From positions 1-51,387 of the forward strand of contig NZ_DIVJ01000001.1 in NCBI RefSeq assembly GCF_002428305.1: a stretch of 51,387 nucleotides of DNA, given 5' to 3'. Position 1 is the stretch's first letter. Each line of letters opens with the position of its first letter. A program made the translations under genes and the position numbers. This DNA comes from Flavobacterium sp. UBA6135 (lineage in GTDB: Bacteria; Bacteroidota; Bacteroidia; Flavobacteriales; Flavobacteriaceae). This document shows, one piece after another, positions 8,738-18,022 of this stretch. Below the pieces are notes generated by a model. That model did not search any database, had not been told where the DNA came from, and saw nothing but the letters and a program-made list of their open reading frames with translations.

Positions 8738-8775
8738 AAATCCGCAAGGCTTACTAAACTTTGCGGACTTTTTAA
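8738..8775 (-). terminator. Intrinsic terminator of the TPR/barrel operon
   Basis: The arms TCCGCAA and TTTGCGGA pair across a loop of about twelve bases, and the minus strand continues into seven T. It lies about 30 bp past the stop of the barrel gene at 8801. Confidence 0.85.
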
Positions 8776-8800
8776 AATCTTTGTATGCGGTTAGATAAAT

Positions 8801-10561
8801 TTAAAAATCAAACTTATAATTGGCTCCTAGCACCACTTGAAACTGTTGTGCTGGAAAGTTAAACCATTTCTCATACGATTGATTCAAAATATTATTCAAG
8901 CGTAAGAAACCTGTCAAACGTTCGTTATGTTTGTAACCGATATTGGTGTTCAAATCAAAATAACTGTTTAATGTTGCTTTGTTTCTGTCTAAAAATAGTG
9001 GGTCATTTGCTACTGTTAAATATTCATCATAACGCTGTCCGACAAAAAAGGCTTCCACACCACCAAACCATTTTTCAGTAAAGGTAACATTCAAATTACT
9101 TCCTACAGTAACGGCCGGTAAGTTCCATGCTTCTTGTTCAAAGTTGGTAGTGTAACTATTTAAAGTAGCATTAAGTCCAAAAGATACATTCTTTGAAAAA
9201 TCAGCTTTTAATTCCCCTGAAAAAGCAATAGTTTTCACATCATCATACACCACGCCAAAGGAATTACCGTTGCCGTATGCTTTGTTACTCGGATCCATAG
9301 AGGTGAATGATTCCAAGCTATTGTATTTAAACAACGCTTTGGCTTTTTCATTCGTATAAGAACCTCGAACGTTATAACTGATATTCCCGGCCAATTTCCC
9401 TTTTAAACCGGCAAAAATATCATATTGTCTGTCGGTTGGTGTCATAAATTGCGTTGGCGACAAAAACGGATTGCTATTAGTAAATTCTCTGTAACTGTTT
9501 TGTTGTAATGATCCTTCTGCACCTGCATAAAAAATCATTAAATCACCCACCACTTTATAAGCCGCTGTAATTTGTGGATAAACAAAAAGGTTGTTGTCAC
9601 CTTCGCTGGCAATACTGTAGAAAAAAGCAGCTCCGATATTCATGGACAAATCATCTTGATTGTAAACAAAACTTGGATGAATTCCCACATTGGTAAATCC
9701 GTAATCTATTTTATTTGAATCGAAATAACTTCTTTCAAAAGAGCCGCTTACATTGTCAACAATTACTTTGGTATTGATTTGAAAATCATTAATGGCAAAT
9801 TCAAAAGTTGGTTTCAAAATCAATCTGTTTTCTGCCGAATTATAGGCATCCCAAAAACGATTGTATTTGATACTTGCTCCTTTGAAAAAACTGTCTTCCA
9901 TGCTTAACTTTCCACCTACATAAAAATTGTGATAGGTTTGTTGTGGGTCAATTCCGTTCAAAAACAAATCGCGGTCTTCTTGTGATAGTGAACCAATTAA
10001 ATAATCAGGAGTTCCATACCAATTATAAATTTGATGTTGGTAACCCAAATCTGCATTCCAAGACATGTCTTTGTTTTGATTTCCATAAGTTAAATCCAAT
10101 GACGTGTTATAGAATTTATCATCCAATAATACTTCTTCGATTCCGCCTTGAGAAGAATGATGACGCAACATTCCGCCAACATATTCATTGCGATTGAGTT
10201 GTTCTGTAACAAATAATTCACCAATAATTGTTCCGTAATTTCCAAAACCTAAAGTGGCATAATTTGAAAATAATTTTTCCTTTTTTGCTTTATCAACTCC
10301 GGCTGCTTTTCCTTTGGCAGGTGTAAAGGTGGACGCTACGGGAAAAGAAAAAATATTGTATTGAATGTCTTCTTTTTTAGAATTGTCTTCGTCATCCAAC
10401 GAAGGTGTTTCTTTCACTTTAAAAGCATCTGAAATAGTTGCCGTATAAGGTTTTACCACATTCACCACTTCGGTTCCTATGTTTTCATCTTTCTTTTGTG
10501 CTAATGTTGTCTGAGCAATAATCAGCAATAAGATTAAAAGGTATTTTGGGTTGCTTTGCAT
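8801..10561 (-). CDS. TonB-dependent-receptor-like outer-membrane barrel without plug
   Basis: A 586-residue exported protein with a signal peptide (about 1-21, ending LAQ). Residues 22-90 are a short charged linker. From about 95 on, repeated aromatic, amphipathic strands form a barrel ending in an aromatic residue (YKFDF), as in TonB-dependent receptors. I see no plug domain or TonB box, so transport by the TonB mechanism is doubtful. It follows the TPR gene by 33 bp and shares its terminator, which suggests that the two proteins form an envelope complex. The substrate is unknown. Confidence 0.75.
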   Translation of the reverse strand: MQSNPKYLLILLLIIAQTTLAQKKDENIGTEVVNVVKPYTATISDAFKVKETPSLDDEDNSKKEDIQYNIFSFPVASTFTPAKGKAAGVDKAKKEKLFSNYATLGFGNYGTIIGELFVTEQLNRNEYVGGMLRHHSSQGGIEEVLLDDKFYNTSLDLTYGNQNKDMSWNADLGYQHQIYNWYGTPDYLIGSLSQEDRDLFLNGIDPQQTYHNFYVGGKLSMEDSFFKGASIKYNRFWDAYNSAENRLILKPTFEFAINDFQINTKVIVDNVSGSFERSYFDSNKIDYGFTNVGIHPSFVYNQDDLSMNIGAAFFYSIASEGDNNLFVYPQITAAYKVVGDLMIFYAGAEGSLQQNSYREFTNSNPFLSPTQFMTPTDRQYDIFAGLKGKLAGNISYNVRGSYTNEKAKALFKYNSLESFTSMDPSNKAYGNGNSFGVVYDDVKTIAFSGELKADFSKNVSFGLNATLNSYTTNFEQEAWNLPAVTVGSNLNVTFTEKWFGGVEAFFVGQRYDEYLTVANDPLFLDRNKATLNSYFDLNTNIGYKHNERLTGFLRLNNILNQSYEKWFNFPAQQFQVVLGANYKFDF

Positions 10562-10594
10562 AATTTACTTTTTTAAAAACTGCTTACTTTTTAA

Positions 10595-13500
10595 TTAATT
10601 CTGAATCGATGAGTTGCGTTTGGCTTCTTCGCCTTTGATAATGGCCAACTCTTTTTGTGCCTCTTCCACTACATCGGGATATTCTTTGAAGTTTGCAATC
10701 AAACTATCCAAGATGTAAGTAGCTTGAAAACTGTCTTTTAATCCATAAAAATTCTTAGCCATTACAACTAATCCTTTAGCTCCATAATATCGGTAACCGG
10801 AATAATCTTTGGTTAATTTTTGAACGGCAGTATTTGATGCTTCAAACTTATTTTCTTTGTTTTTAAAATACGCATCATAATACAATGCTTCGGCAGCCAA
10901 TTCGCCTTTGGCAATGGTCATTAACGTTGCATAAGCCGTTTTTGCTTTGGCTTCATCTTTCGTTTTCATGGCAGACCTAGCCACAATCATGTAAGCATCA
11001 CTTTTGATTCGATCATCAACTTTAGCATTGTTCAACACTTTATCAGCATAAACTACGGCATTGGCATAATCTTCTTGTTCGTAATATGCTTTCATCAAAT
11101 TGGATTGAGCAAAGGTGATGTTTTGAGGGAAATCTGCTTCTACTTCCAAGCGTTTCAAAGCCGGAATTGCTTTTGCGTAATCTTTTTTCTTTAAATGAAT
11201 TTCAGTCAATCTAGCTAAAGCTTGTTCCGTATATTCACTTCGTGATTTAGAAGCTACAAATTCATAATGCGGAATGGCATTGGTTTCCAATCCATCTGCA
11301 AAATATAATTGAGCCAAATAGAAATTGGCTTTTAAAGCATGAATTCCATTTGGAAATTTGGAAACATAACTGCTAAAACCTGAAATAGCTCCTTTTGAAT
11401 TGTTTTGCAAATACATTTTTTCTGCCGATTCATACGACGTATTATCAATATCAGCATTGGATACTTCTACATAATCTAAGGTTTTCACCCAAGTGGCATA
11501 TTCATCTACTTTGCCGGTATCCACATAAATTTGTCTGGCCGTTGTAACCGCTTCCATAGCTTCAGTAGTTCTAGGATAATCGGCTGCCACTTTTTTGAAT
11601 TTTGTCAACGCCAATTGCGGTTTATCATCATTGTAATAAATCAATCCCTGACGCAAAATTGCTCTTGCGGCAAAAGAACCGTTTTTATATTCTGAAATTA
11701 ATTGGTCATAAATTTTTAATGCCAAATCGGATTTATTTTCATTGGTATACGTGTTACCTAACTCAAACAAAGCATCGTCACGGAATTGTGATTTTGGATA
11801 ATTTTTCAAAAACAGATTTAAGTCTTCAATCTTTTTTTCGTTTCTGGCAACAAATCCATAGCTGATGGCTTTTTGGTAAGCCGCATAATCGGAATCCACC
11901 ACTTTTAATTCGATGGCCTTGTTGTATGCTTCCATAGCCGGCCAATATTTTGCGGATACGAAATGACTGTCACCCAAACGCAAATAACTATCATTCAGCC
12001 TTGTTTTGTCTTCTTTTGCCACATCAATGTGTTTTTGAAAAAAGGTAGCTGCTTGTTCGTATTCTTTCAATTTGAAATGCGTGTAAGCCAAATTGTAATT
12101 ACTATTTTTATATTCAGGAGTAGTTTTGGCTTCCGGATAACCCAAAAACTGTTTAAAACTTAACAAAGCTTCTCCAAAATTGTCTAAAGTATATTCGCTT
12201 TCCCCTTTCCAAAACATGGCACGAGCTGTAAATTTTGGGTCACGAGGTTCTGCCAATGATTTTTTGAACATTGCCAAAGCCTCTTGGTTATTTCCGTCAG
12301 TATATAGCTCCAAACCTCTGTAGAAGGTTACTTTTTGATACGCCTGTTTGTTTTCAAAACTTTTATTTTTTTCTAATAAAACCAGAGCTTCTTTGTAGTT
12401 TTTTGAAGTGATATACGAATTAATCAAAAGTGTTTCCACTTCTTGCTTGTTTGGCGTATTGGGATATTTATTTAAAAAAGCCACCATCACATCCGGCACA
12501 CTCTGATAAGGATTTCCAATATCATAACTTAATTTGGCATAGTTATAAAAAGCATCTTCTTGAATTTTTAAATCAAAATCCATCTCAGAAGCATTTTTAA
12601 AAGCATTCAACGCTTGTTGTTTTTTGTTGGATTTCAAATAACTTTCACCCAAATGATAATACGCATTTTGAGCCACACCATCTTTTCCTTCAATGATTTT
12701 ATTGAATTGAGCAATCGCATTTTCATAGTCGCCTTGCTTGTAATAGGAATAACCAAACAAGTAAAAATCTGTGTTGCTCCATTTTCCTTTTTTGCCTTTA
12801 TATTCTTTTAGGTAAGGAATTGCTTTGTCATATTGTTTTAAATTAAAGTAGCTTTCGCCAATAATTTTATTCAATTCTGATTTCTCGGTAGCATCCGATT
12901 TTGGCATCGCAGCAATTCCTAAATCAATAGCTTTTTGAAAATTTCCCAATTTAAAATTCATGTCCGCTTGATAATAGGACATTTTTTCTTTGTATTTCTT
13001 TTCGTCTTCAACTTGTTCAAAATATTCATTTGCTTGCGTATAATTGTCTGATTCATAAGACATATAACCCAAATAATATTTTGCTTGTGAACCAAATTCT
13101 TTTGAATTTTCTACACGTTTGAAATAATTGGAAGCTTCTTTCTTTTTATTTCCCGAAAACAAAGCATATCCTTTTTGAAAGTTGAATTTTTCTTTTTCGT
13201 CATTTGTCAAGTTACTTTCATCCACTTTATCAAACCATTGCAAAGCTTGGGGAAATTTCCCTTCGTCAAAATAATAATGAGCCACTTCAATATAGGCTTG
13301 ATTGTGTTTGGAGCTGGTGGGATAACGCTCTACAAAATCTTCCATCAACACATCACCATTGGCTTGATTTAAACGAATGGCACAATTTGCAATATAGTAG
13401 GCACAATCGGATTGCACTTCATAATTATCTTGTGAATCTTTTACTTTTTTGAATAAAATTTGAGCAGATTGGTATTGTTTGTCTTTATACAATTGAAGGG

Positions 13501-13609
13501 CCCGATTGTATTCCTCTAACGGATTGGTGTAAACTTCAGTTCGTTGAGCCTGAACCGAAAAACAAATTACTGTCAAACAGACAGCAAACAAATAGGTTAA
13601 TTGACGCAT
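10595..13609 (-). CDS. Large exported tetratricopeptide-repeat protein
   Basis: The 1004-residue product has a signal peptide (about 1-21, ending VQA) and then is built almost wholly of TPR-like helical pairs. Typical segments are YNRALQLYKDKQYQSA, ALQWFDKV, AIPYLKEYKG and YDKAI. No catalytic motif is visible; it should be a periplasmic or outer-membrane-attached scaffold. It is the first gene of an operon with the barrel protein at 8801. The same pairing of a long TPR protein and a barrel beside ftsE is, as I recall, common in flavobacteria. Confidence 0.85.
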   Translation of the reverse strand: MRQLTYLFAVCLTVICFSVQAQRTEVYTNPLEEYNRALQLYKDKQYQSAQILFKKVKDSQDNYEVQSDCAYYIANCAIRLNQANGDVLMEDFVERYPTSSKHNQAYIEVAHYYFDEGKFPQALQWFDKVDESNLTNDEKEKFNFQKGYALFSGNKKKEASNYFKRVENSKEFGSQAKYYLGYMSYESDNYTQANEYFEQVEDEKKYKEKMSYYQADMNFKLGNFQKAIDLGIAAMPKSDATEKSELNKIIGESYFNLKQYDKAIPYLKEYKGKKGKWSNTDFYLFGYSYYKQGDYENAIAQFNKIIEGKDGVAQNAYYHLGESYLKSNKKQQALNAFKNASEMDFDLKIQEDAFYNYAKLSYDIGNPYQSVPDVMVAFLNKYPNTPNKQEVETLLINSYITSKNYKEALVLLEKNKSFENKQAYQKVTFYRGLELYTDGNNQEALAMFKKSLAEPRDPKFTARAMFWKGESEYTLDNFGEALLSFKQFLGYPEAKTTPEYKNSNYNLAYTHFKLKEYEQAATFFQKHIDVAKEDKTRLNDSYLRLGDSHFVSAKYWPAMEAYNKAIELKVVDSDYAAYQKAISYGFVARNEKKIEDLNLFLKNYPKSQFRDDALFELGNTYTNENKSDLALKIYDQLISEYKNGSFAARAILRQGLIYYNDDKPQLALTKFKKVAADYPRTTEAMEAVTTARQIYVDTGKVDEYATWVKTLDYVEVSNADIDNTSYESAEKMYLQNNSKGAISGFSSYVSKFPNGIHALKANFYLAQLYFADGLETNAIPHYEFVASKSRSEYTEQALARLTEIHLKKKDYAKAIPALKRLEVEADFPQNITFAQSNLMKAYYEQEDYANAVVYADKVLNNAKVDDRIKSDAYMIVARSAMKTKDEAKAKTAYATLMTIAKGELAAEALYYDAYFKNKENKFEASNTAVQKLTKDYSGYRYYGAKGLVVMAKNFYGLKDSFQATYILDSLIANFKEYPDVVEEAQKELAIIKGEEAKRNSSIQN

Positions 13610-13713
13610 ATTTATTGGGTTTTTATGAACTATTCAAAGGTAACATTTACCTATGCATGTAACGAGTTAATGAATGTTTTTATTATGAACAAGGTTTTAA
13701 ACATTTTTTGAGG

Positions 13714-13752
13714 GATTGAGTTGCTGAGATGCTGAGATGCTGAGTGGTTGAG
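13714..13752. repeat. Tandem GCTGAGAT repeat in the divergent gap before ftsE
   Basis: About five imperfect 8-bp units (TTGAGTTGCTGAGATGCTGA...) occupy this stretch of the 213-bp gap between the leftward TPR gene and rightward ftsE. A relative is at 8707-8732. Confidence 0.65.
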
Positions 13753-13773
13753 AACATTAATTAAAATAAAATT

Positions 13774-13803
13774 TTGATAACCTTCGTTAAGTTACTACTT
13801 TTA
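13774..13803 (+). promoter_or_regulatory. ftsE promoter
   Basis: TTG at 13774-13776, a 19-bp spacer and TACTTTTA at 13796-13803 match the flavobacterial pattern TTG-N17-23-TAnnTTTG in all but the last base. The ATG lies 19 bp further on. Confidence 0.6.
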
Positions 13804-13822
13804 CCCTTCAAATATCATACCT

Positions 13823-14506
13823 ATGTCAGATTCCATTTTAGAATTAAAAAATCTTACTATTTATCAAGAAAACAACATGGTACTTCAAAACGTTTCTTTG
13901 GAAGTGAAACGCGGTGATTTTCTGTACATTATAGGAAAAACCGGTTCCGGAAAAAGCAGTTTGATGAAAACACTTTATGCGGATTTACCTTTAACTAGTG
14001 GTGAAGGACATATTGTAGATTTTGATTTAGCAAAATTGAAAGAGAGTGACATTCCTTATTTAAGAAGAAAAATTGGAATTGTTTTTCAAGATTTTAAATT
14101 ATTGCCTGATCGTAGCATTTTTGACAATTTGGATTTTGTTTTAAAAGCCACAGGTTGGAAAGAAACCGAAGAACGCAAACATCAAATTGATGAAGTTTTA
14201 GATAAAGTTGGCATGAAATCAATGGCCTTTAAAATGCCGCATCAACTTTCGGGTGGTGAACAACAACGAGTGGCAATTGCCAGAGCTTTATTAAACAATC
14301 CGGAATTAATTTTAGCCGATGAACCAACCGGAAACCTTGACCCGCAAACCAGCGTGGAAGTCATGGGTGTTTTAAAAAAAATCAACGAAAACGGAAAAAC
14401 CATTATTATGTCCACTCATGATTATGCATTAATTATGAAATTCCCTTCAAAAACGTTGAAATGCGAAGACAGCACTTTGTTTGAAGTGGTGCAACGAACG
14501 GTGTAA
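13823..14506 (+). CDS. ftsE: Cell-division ABC transporter ATP-binding protein FtsE
   Basis: The ATPase that, with the membrane protein FtsX, activates peptidoglycan hydrolysis at the division site. The 227-residue length is typical. Walker A is GKTGSGKS at 38-45, the Q-loop is in VFQDFK near 88-93, the signature LSGGEQQ is at 142-148, Walker B LILADEP is at 162-168, and the switch His is in STHD near 199. No ftsX gene is adjacent, so FtsX must be encoded elsewhere. LolD and MacB ATPases look similar, but the DPQTS segment after Walker B and the short length favour FtsE. Confidence 0.85.
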   Translation: MSDSILELKNLTIYQENNMVLQNVSLEVKRGDFLYIIGKTGSGKSSLMKTLYADLPLTSGEGHIVDFDLAKLKESDIPYLRRKIGIVFQDFKLLPDRSIFDNLDFVLKATGWKETEERKHQIDEVLDKVGMKSMAFKMPHQLSGGEQQRVAIARALLNNPELILADEPTGNLDPQTSVEVMGVLKKINENGKTIIMSTHDYALIMKFPSKTLKCEDSTLFEVVQRTV

Positions 14507-14585
14507 GTCAAAAAAAACAGATTACCTTTTTCTTTCTTTTTATGAAGCTCAGGGTTTTATAACATCCTTTTTTTTCAGTTCCATT

Positions 14586-14611
14586 CAACAAGTTTACTAT
14601 GAAACATGTTG
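14586..14611. terminator. Possible hairpin between convergent ftsE and the SGNH gene
   Basis: CAACAAGTTT and AAACATGTTG pair with one mismatch around a 6-base loop in the 129-bp convergent gap. There is no convincing T tract, so terminator activity is uncertain. Confidence 0.3.
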
Positions 14612-14635
14612 TAAAAAACTAAATAATCAAACACT

Positions 14636-15577
14636 CTATTCTGCATTATCTTCTTTTAAAATTTCTTCAACATAACTATTTACAACCTTTGAACATTTAG
14701 TTGCACCTTCTGTGTGCATGTGGTCTGCATCATAAAAATCATCATTTGTAAACCGCTCATCTTTAAATAAATTGAGATAACTTACATTTTCATTATGATC
14801 AGCAATGGTTTTACATGTTTCTTGAATCTTTCTTAGTTTAAGCTGGTTAACCCCTTCCGAAAAATAATCTGTTACAGGCATATTCAACAAAACTACTTCT
14901 ATTCCTCTTTCTTTACAAACAGCAATAATGGATTGTATTCTAACAATATTATCATCAAAATTCATTAAATTATCTTCAATATTTTTAACTCGTAATAAAG
15001 CATCTTTTTTTGATATACTTATGCTCTTCTCTTTTGTATAATCGGTACCAAATCCATTATCATCACAATCAACTAAAGTGCCTTCTCTTAAATACCTCAG
15101 CATAAGTTTTATATTGGCATTAACGCTTCTTGTAGAAGATAAAATACATTTATTATAATCGTATTTTTTAATTGAAGGAACATCTAAATTCATGTAGGTT
15201 TGGTAATAATATTTTCTCCAATTATTTTCCTTTGTGTCTACTATTTCACTTAAACTTGTATATTCAATGTGCAAAATAACACACTTAACAGCTTTAAATT
15301 CATCAATATAATTATCAAACAATAACTTATCAAAATATAGTGTTTGACTAATATGAGCTAAATTATAAGTAGGTCTATCAAAAAATTTGGGATTCAATCC
15401 ATAAAAAGTATGTGAATTTCCAAAAATTAAAACTTCTGTCGTGTCTGTTTTCTTAGGTATTGTTTCATATTTAGTTGAATAATCATTTGGAACAAATCGG
15501 TAAAACATTTCAATTCCTATGAATAGAAAGAGTAATGGAGATAAGTAGAGCACTATTTTCTTTACTAATGTAGTCAT
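14636..15577 (-). CDS. SGNH/AlgJ-like partner of the MBOAT O-acyltransferase
   Basis: A 313-residue protein with one N-terminal membrane helix (about 7-25) and an extracytoplasmic domain. Residues 50-58 (LIFGNSHTF) give the GNSH block with Ser55 as candidate nucleophile, and a DADHMH segment near the C-terminus supplies the Asp-x-x-His pair of SGNH hydrolases. Such proteins work beside MBOAT channels to place acetyl groups on exported polysaccharide, as in the AlgI/AlgJ/AlgX and DltB/DltD systems. The gene directly follows the MBOAT gene, with stop and start touching as TAGATG, so the two are coupled. The family is inferred from motif and context. Confidence 0.75.
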   Translation of the reverse strand: MTTLVKKIVLYLSPLLFLFIGIEMFYRFVPNDYSTKYETIPKKTDTTEVLIFGNSHTFYGLNPKFFDRPTYNLAHISQTLYFDKLLFDNYIDEFKAVKCVILHIEYTSLSEIVDTKENNWRKYYYQTYMNLDVPSIKKYDYNKCILSSTRSVNANIKLMLRYLREGTLVDCDDNGFGTDYTKEKSISISKKDALLRVKNIEDNLMNFDDNIVRIQSIIAVCKERGIEVVLLNMPVTDYFSEGVNQLKLRKIQETCKTIADHNENVSYLNLFKDERFTNDDFYDADHMHTEGATKCSKVVNSYVEEILKEDNAE

Positions 15578-17008
15578 CTAAAATTGAAAATATAAAAATT
15601 GATAATCTCTTCCGTAATAATAGAGTATCAAAAGAGTCAAAATATAATAAAAAACGATTCTGTTAGGCTTTTTCCAGTTTAAGGCAAATTTTTCTATGGC
15701 GTAATTATCTTTTCTCCCAAACCATTCAATCATTATGAACAAAAATATAAAACCTAATAGCGTTTTTGGAAAAATTTCCGGTGATGAAAATAATGAAATT
15801 GAAAACAGGTTATCAATGTAACTAAAAGCAAAACTAATAGAACTTGATCTAAAAAAAATCCATGCAATAGAAACCAGACTAAAAGTAACTGCTATTTGAA
15901 AAAAAGTTAGTAAAGCTGATTTTATCTTTTTTGGAGCGGCTATTTCTAAATTTTTTCGGTTTTTATTTGCTAGCAACAAAGGAATAAAAAATAAAGCGTG
16001 TAGAAATCCCCAAAAAAGAAAAGTCCAGTTTGCCCCATGCCAAAAACCACTCAATAAAAAAATCACAAATACATTTCTAATGCTTTCCCAAATTGTACCT
16101 CTTGACCCTCCAAGTGGTATATACACATAATCTCTAAACCAACTTGAGAGAGAAATATGCCATCGCCGCCAAAACTCAGCGATATCACGGGAAAAATAAG
16201 GAAATGAAAAGTTTTGCAAAAGTTCTATACCTAACATTCGAGCAGTCCCTAAAGCAATATCGGTATAACCTGAAAAATCTCCATAAATTTGAAATGAAAA
16301 AAGAATAGCACCAAGAAACAAAGTGCTACCTGAATAGTCACTGGGATTTTCAAAAATCTCATTAACATAAATAGCACAACTATCAGCAATTACAATCTTT
16401 TTGACTAATCCCCATAAAATTTGTCTTAATCCATCTACAGATTTAGAATAGTCAAAACTCCTTTTTCTTTGAATTTGAGGTAATAAGTGTGTCGCTCTTT
16501 CTATCGGACCCGCAACAAGCAATGGAAAAAAACTAACAAAAAGAGAATAATCCACTAAGCTTTTTACGGGCTTTATTTTTCCATTGTAAACATCAATCAC
16601 ATAAGACAAACCATGAAATGTATAAAAAGAAATACCAACCGGTAGAATAATTTTTAAAGACCAAACATTATGATTTAATCCAAACAAAGAAATTAATTCT
16701 GAAAAGCTGTCAATAAAAAAATTAAAATATTTAAAAAATCCAAGAAAACACAAATTTACTATGACAGAAAACCAAAGCCATTTTTTTTTATTGTTTTTAG
16801 AATTGAATATTTTAAGTGCAATGGAGTAATCCAACAGGATAGAAAAAAGAAGTAAAAACAAAAAACGCCAATCAAAACAAGCAAAAAAGAAAAAACTCGC
16901 TGCTAATAAAAATAAATTTTGCTGTTTTAACTTTCTATTAAAAACAAACCAATACAACAAAAATACCAGAGGAAAAAAAACTGCAAATTCTATTTTGTTA
17001 AATAGCAT
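15578..17008 (-). CDS. MBOAT-family membrane O-acyltransferase (AlgI-like)
   Basis: A multi-pass membrane protein of 476 residues that passes acyl groups, usually acetyl, across the inner membrane onto a surface glycan. The typical opening MLFNKIEFAVFFPLVF fixes the start at the ATG at 17008; a TTG eight codons earlier is less likely. Diagnostic blocks are FYTFHGLSYVIDVYNG, the FWRRWHISLSSWFRDYV box and GFWHGANW, whose His is the expected catalytic residue. About ten hydrophobic segments are visible. It forms a two-gene operon with the SGNH-like partner and sits beside glycosyltransferase genes. Confidence 0.92.
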   Translation of the reverse strand: MLFNKIEFAVFFPLVFLLYWFVFNRKLKQQNLFLLAASFFFFACFDWRFLFLLLFSILLDYSIALKIFNSKNNKKKWLWFSVIVNLCFLGFFKYFNFFIDSFSELISLFGLNHNVWSLKIILPVGISFYTFHGLSYVIDVYNGKIKPVKSLVDYSLFVSFFPLLVAGPIERATHLLPQIQRKRSFDYSKSVDGLRQILWGLVKKIVIADSCAIYVNEIFENPSDYSGSTLFLGAILFSFQIYGDFSGYTDIALGTARMLGIELLQNFSFPYFSRDIAEFWRRWHISLSSWFRDYVYIPLGGSRGTIWESIRNVFVIFLLSGFWHGANWTFLFWGFLHALFFIPLLLANKNRKNLEIAAPKKIKSALLTFFQIAVTFSLVSIAWIFFRSSSISFAFSYIDNLFSISLFSSPEIFPKTLLGFIFLFIMIEWFGRKDNYAIEKFALNWKKPNRIVFYYILTLLILYYYGRDYQFLYFQF

Positions 17009-17054
17009 AAATACAAGGATAATTTTTTTCAAACAAACGCAAATCTTTTCTGCT

Positions 17055-17088
17055 CTTTGATTGTGAATTACTAAAAAACCTTTACTTT
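17055..17088 (+). promoter_or_regulatory. Candidate promoter of the glycosyltransferase gene at 17123
   Basis: TTTG at 17055-17058, a 22-bp spacer and TTACTTTG at 17081-17088 (seven of eight to TAnnTTTG) precede the ATG by 34 bp. Confidence 0.45.
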
Positions 17089-17122
17089 GTAAATATATAA
17101 TTTCTTTTACTGAAATCTAAAA

Positions 17123-18022
17123 ATGTTATCAATTCTTATTCCTTGCTACGAATATAAAATTACTGACTTGGTTTTTGTTCTTTCAAAAATGATGGCAAAT
17201 GAAACGCTATCCTATGAAATTATAGTTTTGGATGACGGTTCAACAAACCAAGACTTAATCACGGCAAATCAAAAAATCAACTCTTTACCTAATTGTAAAT
17301 ACCTTTATAATAAAATTAATCAAGGGAGAACAGTTACCCGAAATGAACTGGCTAAAATAGCCACTTATGATACACTATTGTTTTTAGACGCTGATGTAAT
17401 ACCTCTCTCCCAAAATTTCATTCAAAAATACATCCCATATATTACACAAAGTTATAATGTAGTCTGTGGCGGATACTCCTATTCAGAGACCAGACCTCCT
17501 GAAACGTTTATTTTGCGATGGAAATATGGTAAATCAAGAGAACAAAACATAGCTTTTAATAGAAATAAAAATCCATTCAGTTATATTTTTTCAGGTAATA
17601 TACTTATTAAAAAGTCACTTTTTTTTGCTTCTAACTTTACTGAAAACAAAAATATTTATGGATTAGACATCTTTTTTTCATACAACCTTTATATGCAAAA
17701 CAGTACTGTTTTACATATTGATAATGAAATCGTACATTTAGGATTAGAGCCAAATGAAAAATTTTTTAAGAAATCTTTAGAATCGGTTGTAGGAAGATTT
17801 AATTATTTGGTGGATAAACCAGAAATTGAAAAAATAAATGGTTTAATCAAACACTACAAAACAATTAATAAATGGAGAACAAAAAATCTTGTTGCCTTTT
17901 TATTCATATGTTTTGAATCATTTCTAAAAAAACAAATAGTAAAAGGCGACCCTAATTTATTGTGCTTTGATCTATATCGATTGGGCTATATGTGTTCACT
18001 AAAAAACAAATCCAATGTATAA
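17123..18022 (+). CDS. Glycosyltransferase family 2
   Basis: A 299-residue cytoplasmic GT-A enzyme moving a sugar from a nucleotide donor to a glycan or lipid acceptor. It opens with the GT2 pattern LSILIPCYE, then VLDDGST near residue 36 and the metal-binding DAD in LFLDADVIP near residue 91. A charged C-terminal tail could bind membrane. Donor and acceptor cannot be read from sequence. Its last codons overlap the next gene by 8 bp, so it is coupled to the methyltransferase. Confidence 0.88.
   Translation: MLSILIPCYEYKITDLVFVLSKMMANETLSYEIIVLDDGSTNQDLITANQKINSLPNCKYLYNKINQGRTVTRNELAKIATYDTLLFLDADVIPLSQNFIQKYIPYITQSYNVVCGGYSYSETRPPETFILRWKYGKSREQNIAFNRNKNPFSYIFSGNILIKKSLFFASNFTENKNIYGLDIFFSYNLYMQNSTVLHIDNEIVHLGLEPNEKFFKKSLESVVGRFNYLVDKPEIEKINGLIKHYKTINKWRTKNLVAFLFICFESFLKKQIVKGDPNLLCFDLYRLGYMCSLKNKSNV

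Noticed and set aside
13823..14506. FtsE gene read as LolD or MacB ATPase
   Set aside because: No LolC/E or MacB-like permease is adjacent, and the length and motif context fit FtsE better, though the absence of ftsX nearby leaves some doubt.
14481..14675. A 64-codon reading frame overlapping the end of ftsE
   Set aside because: It starts inside ftsE in another frame, has no promoter or family features, and runs into the convergent SGNH gene.
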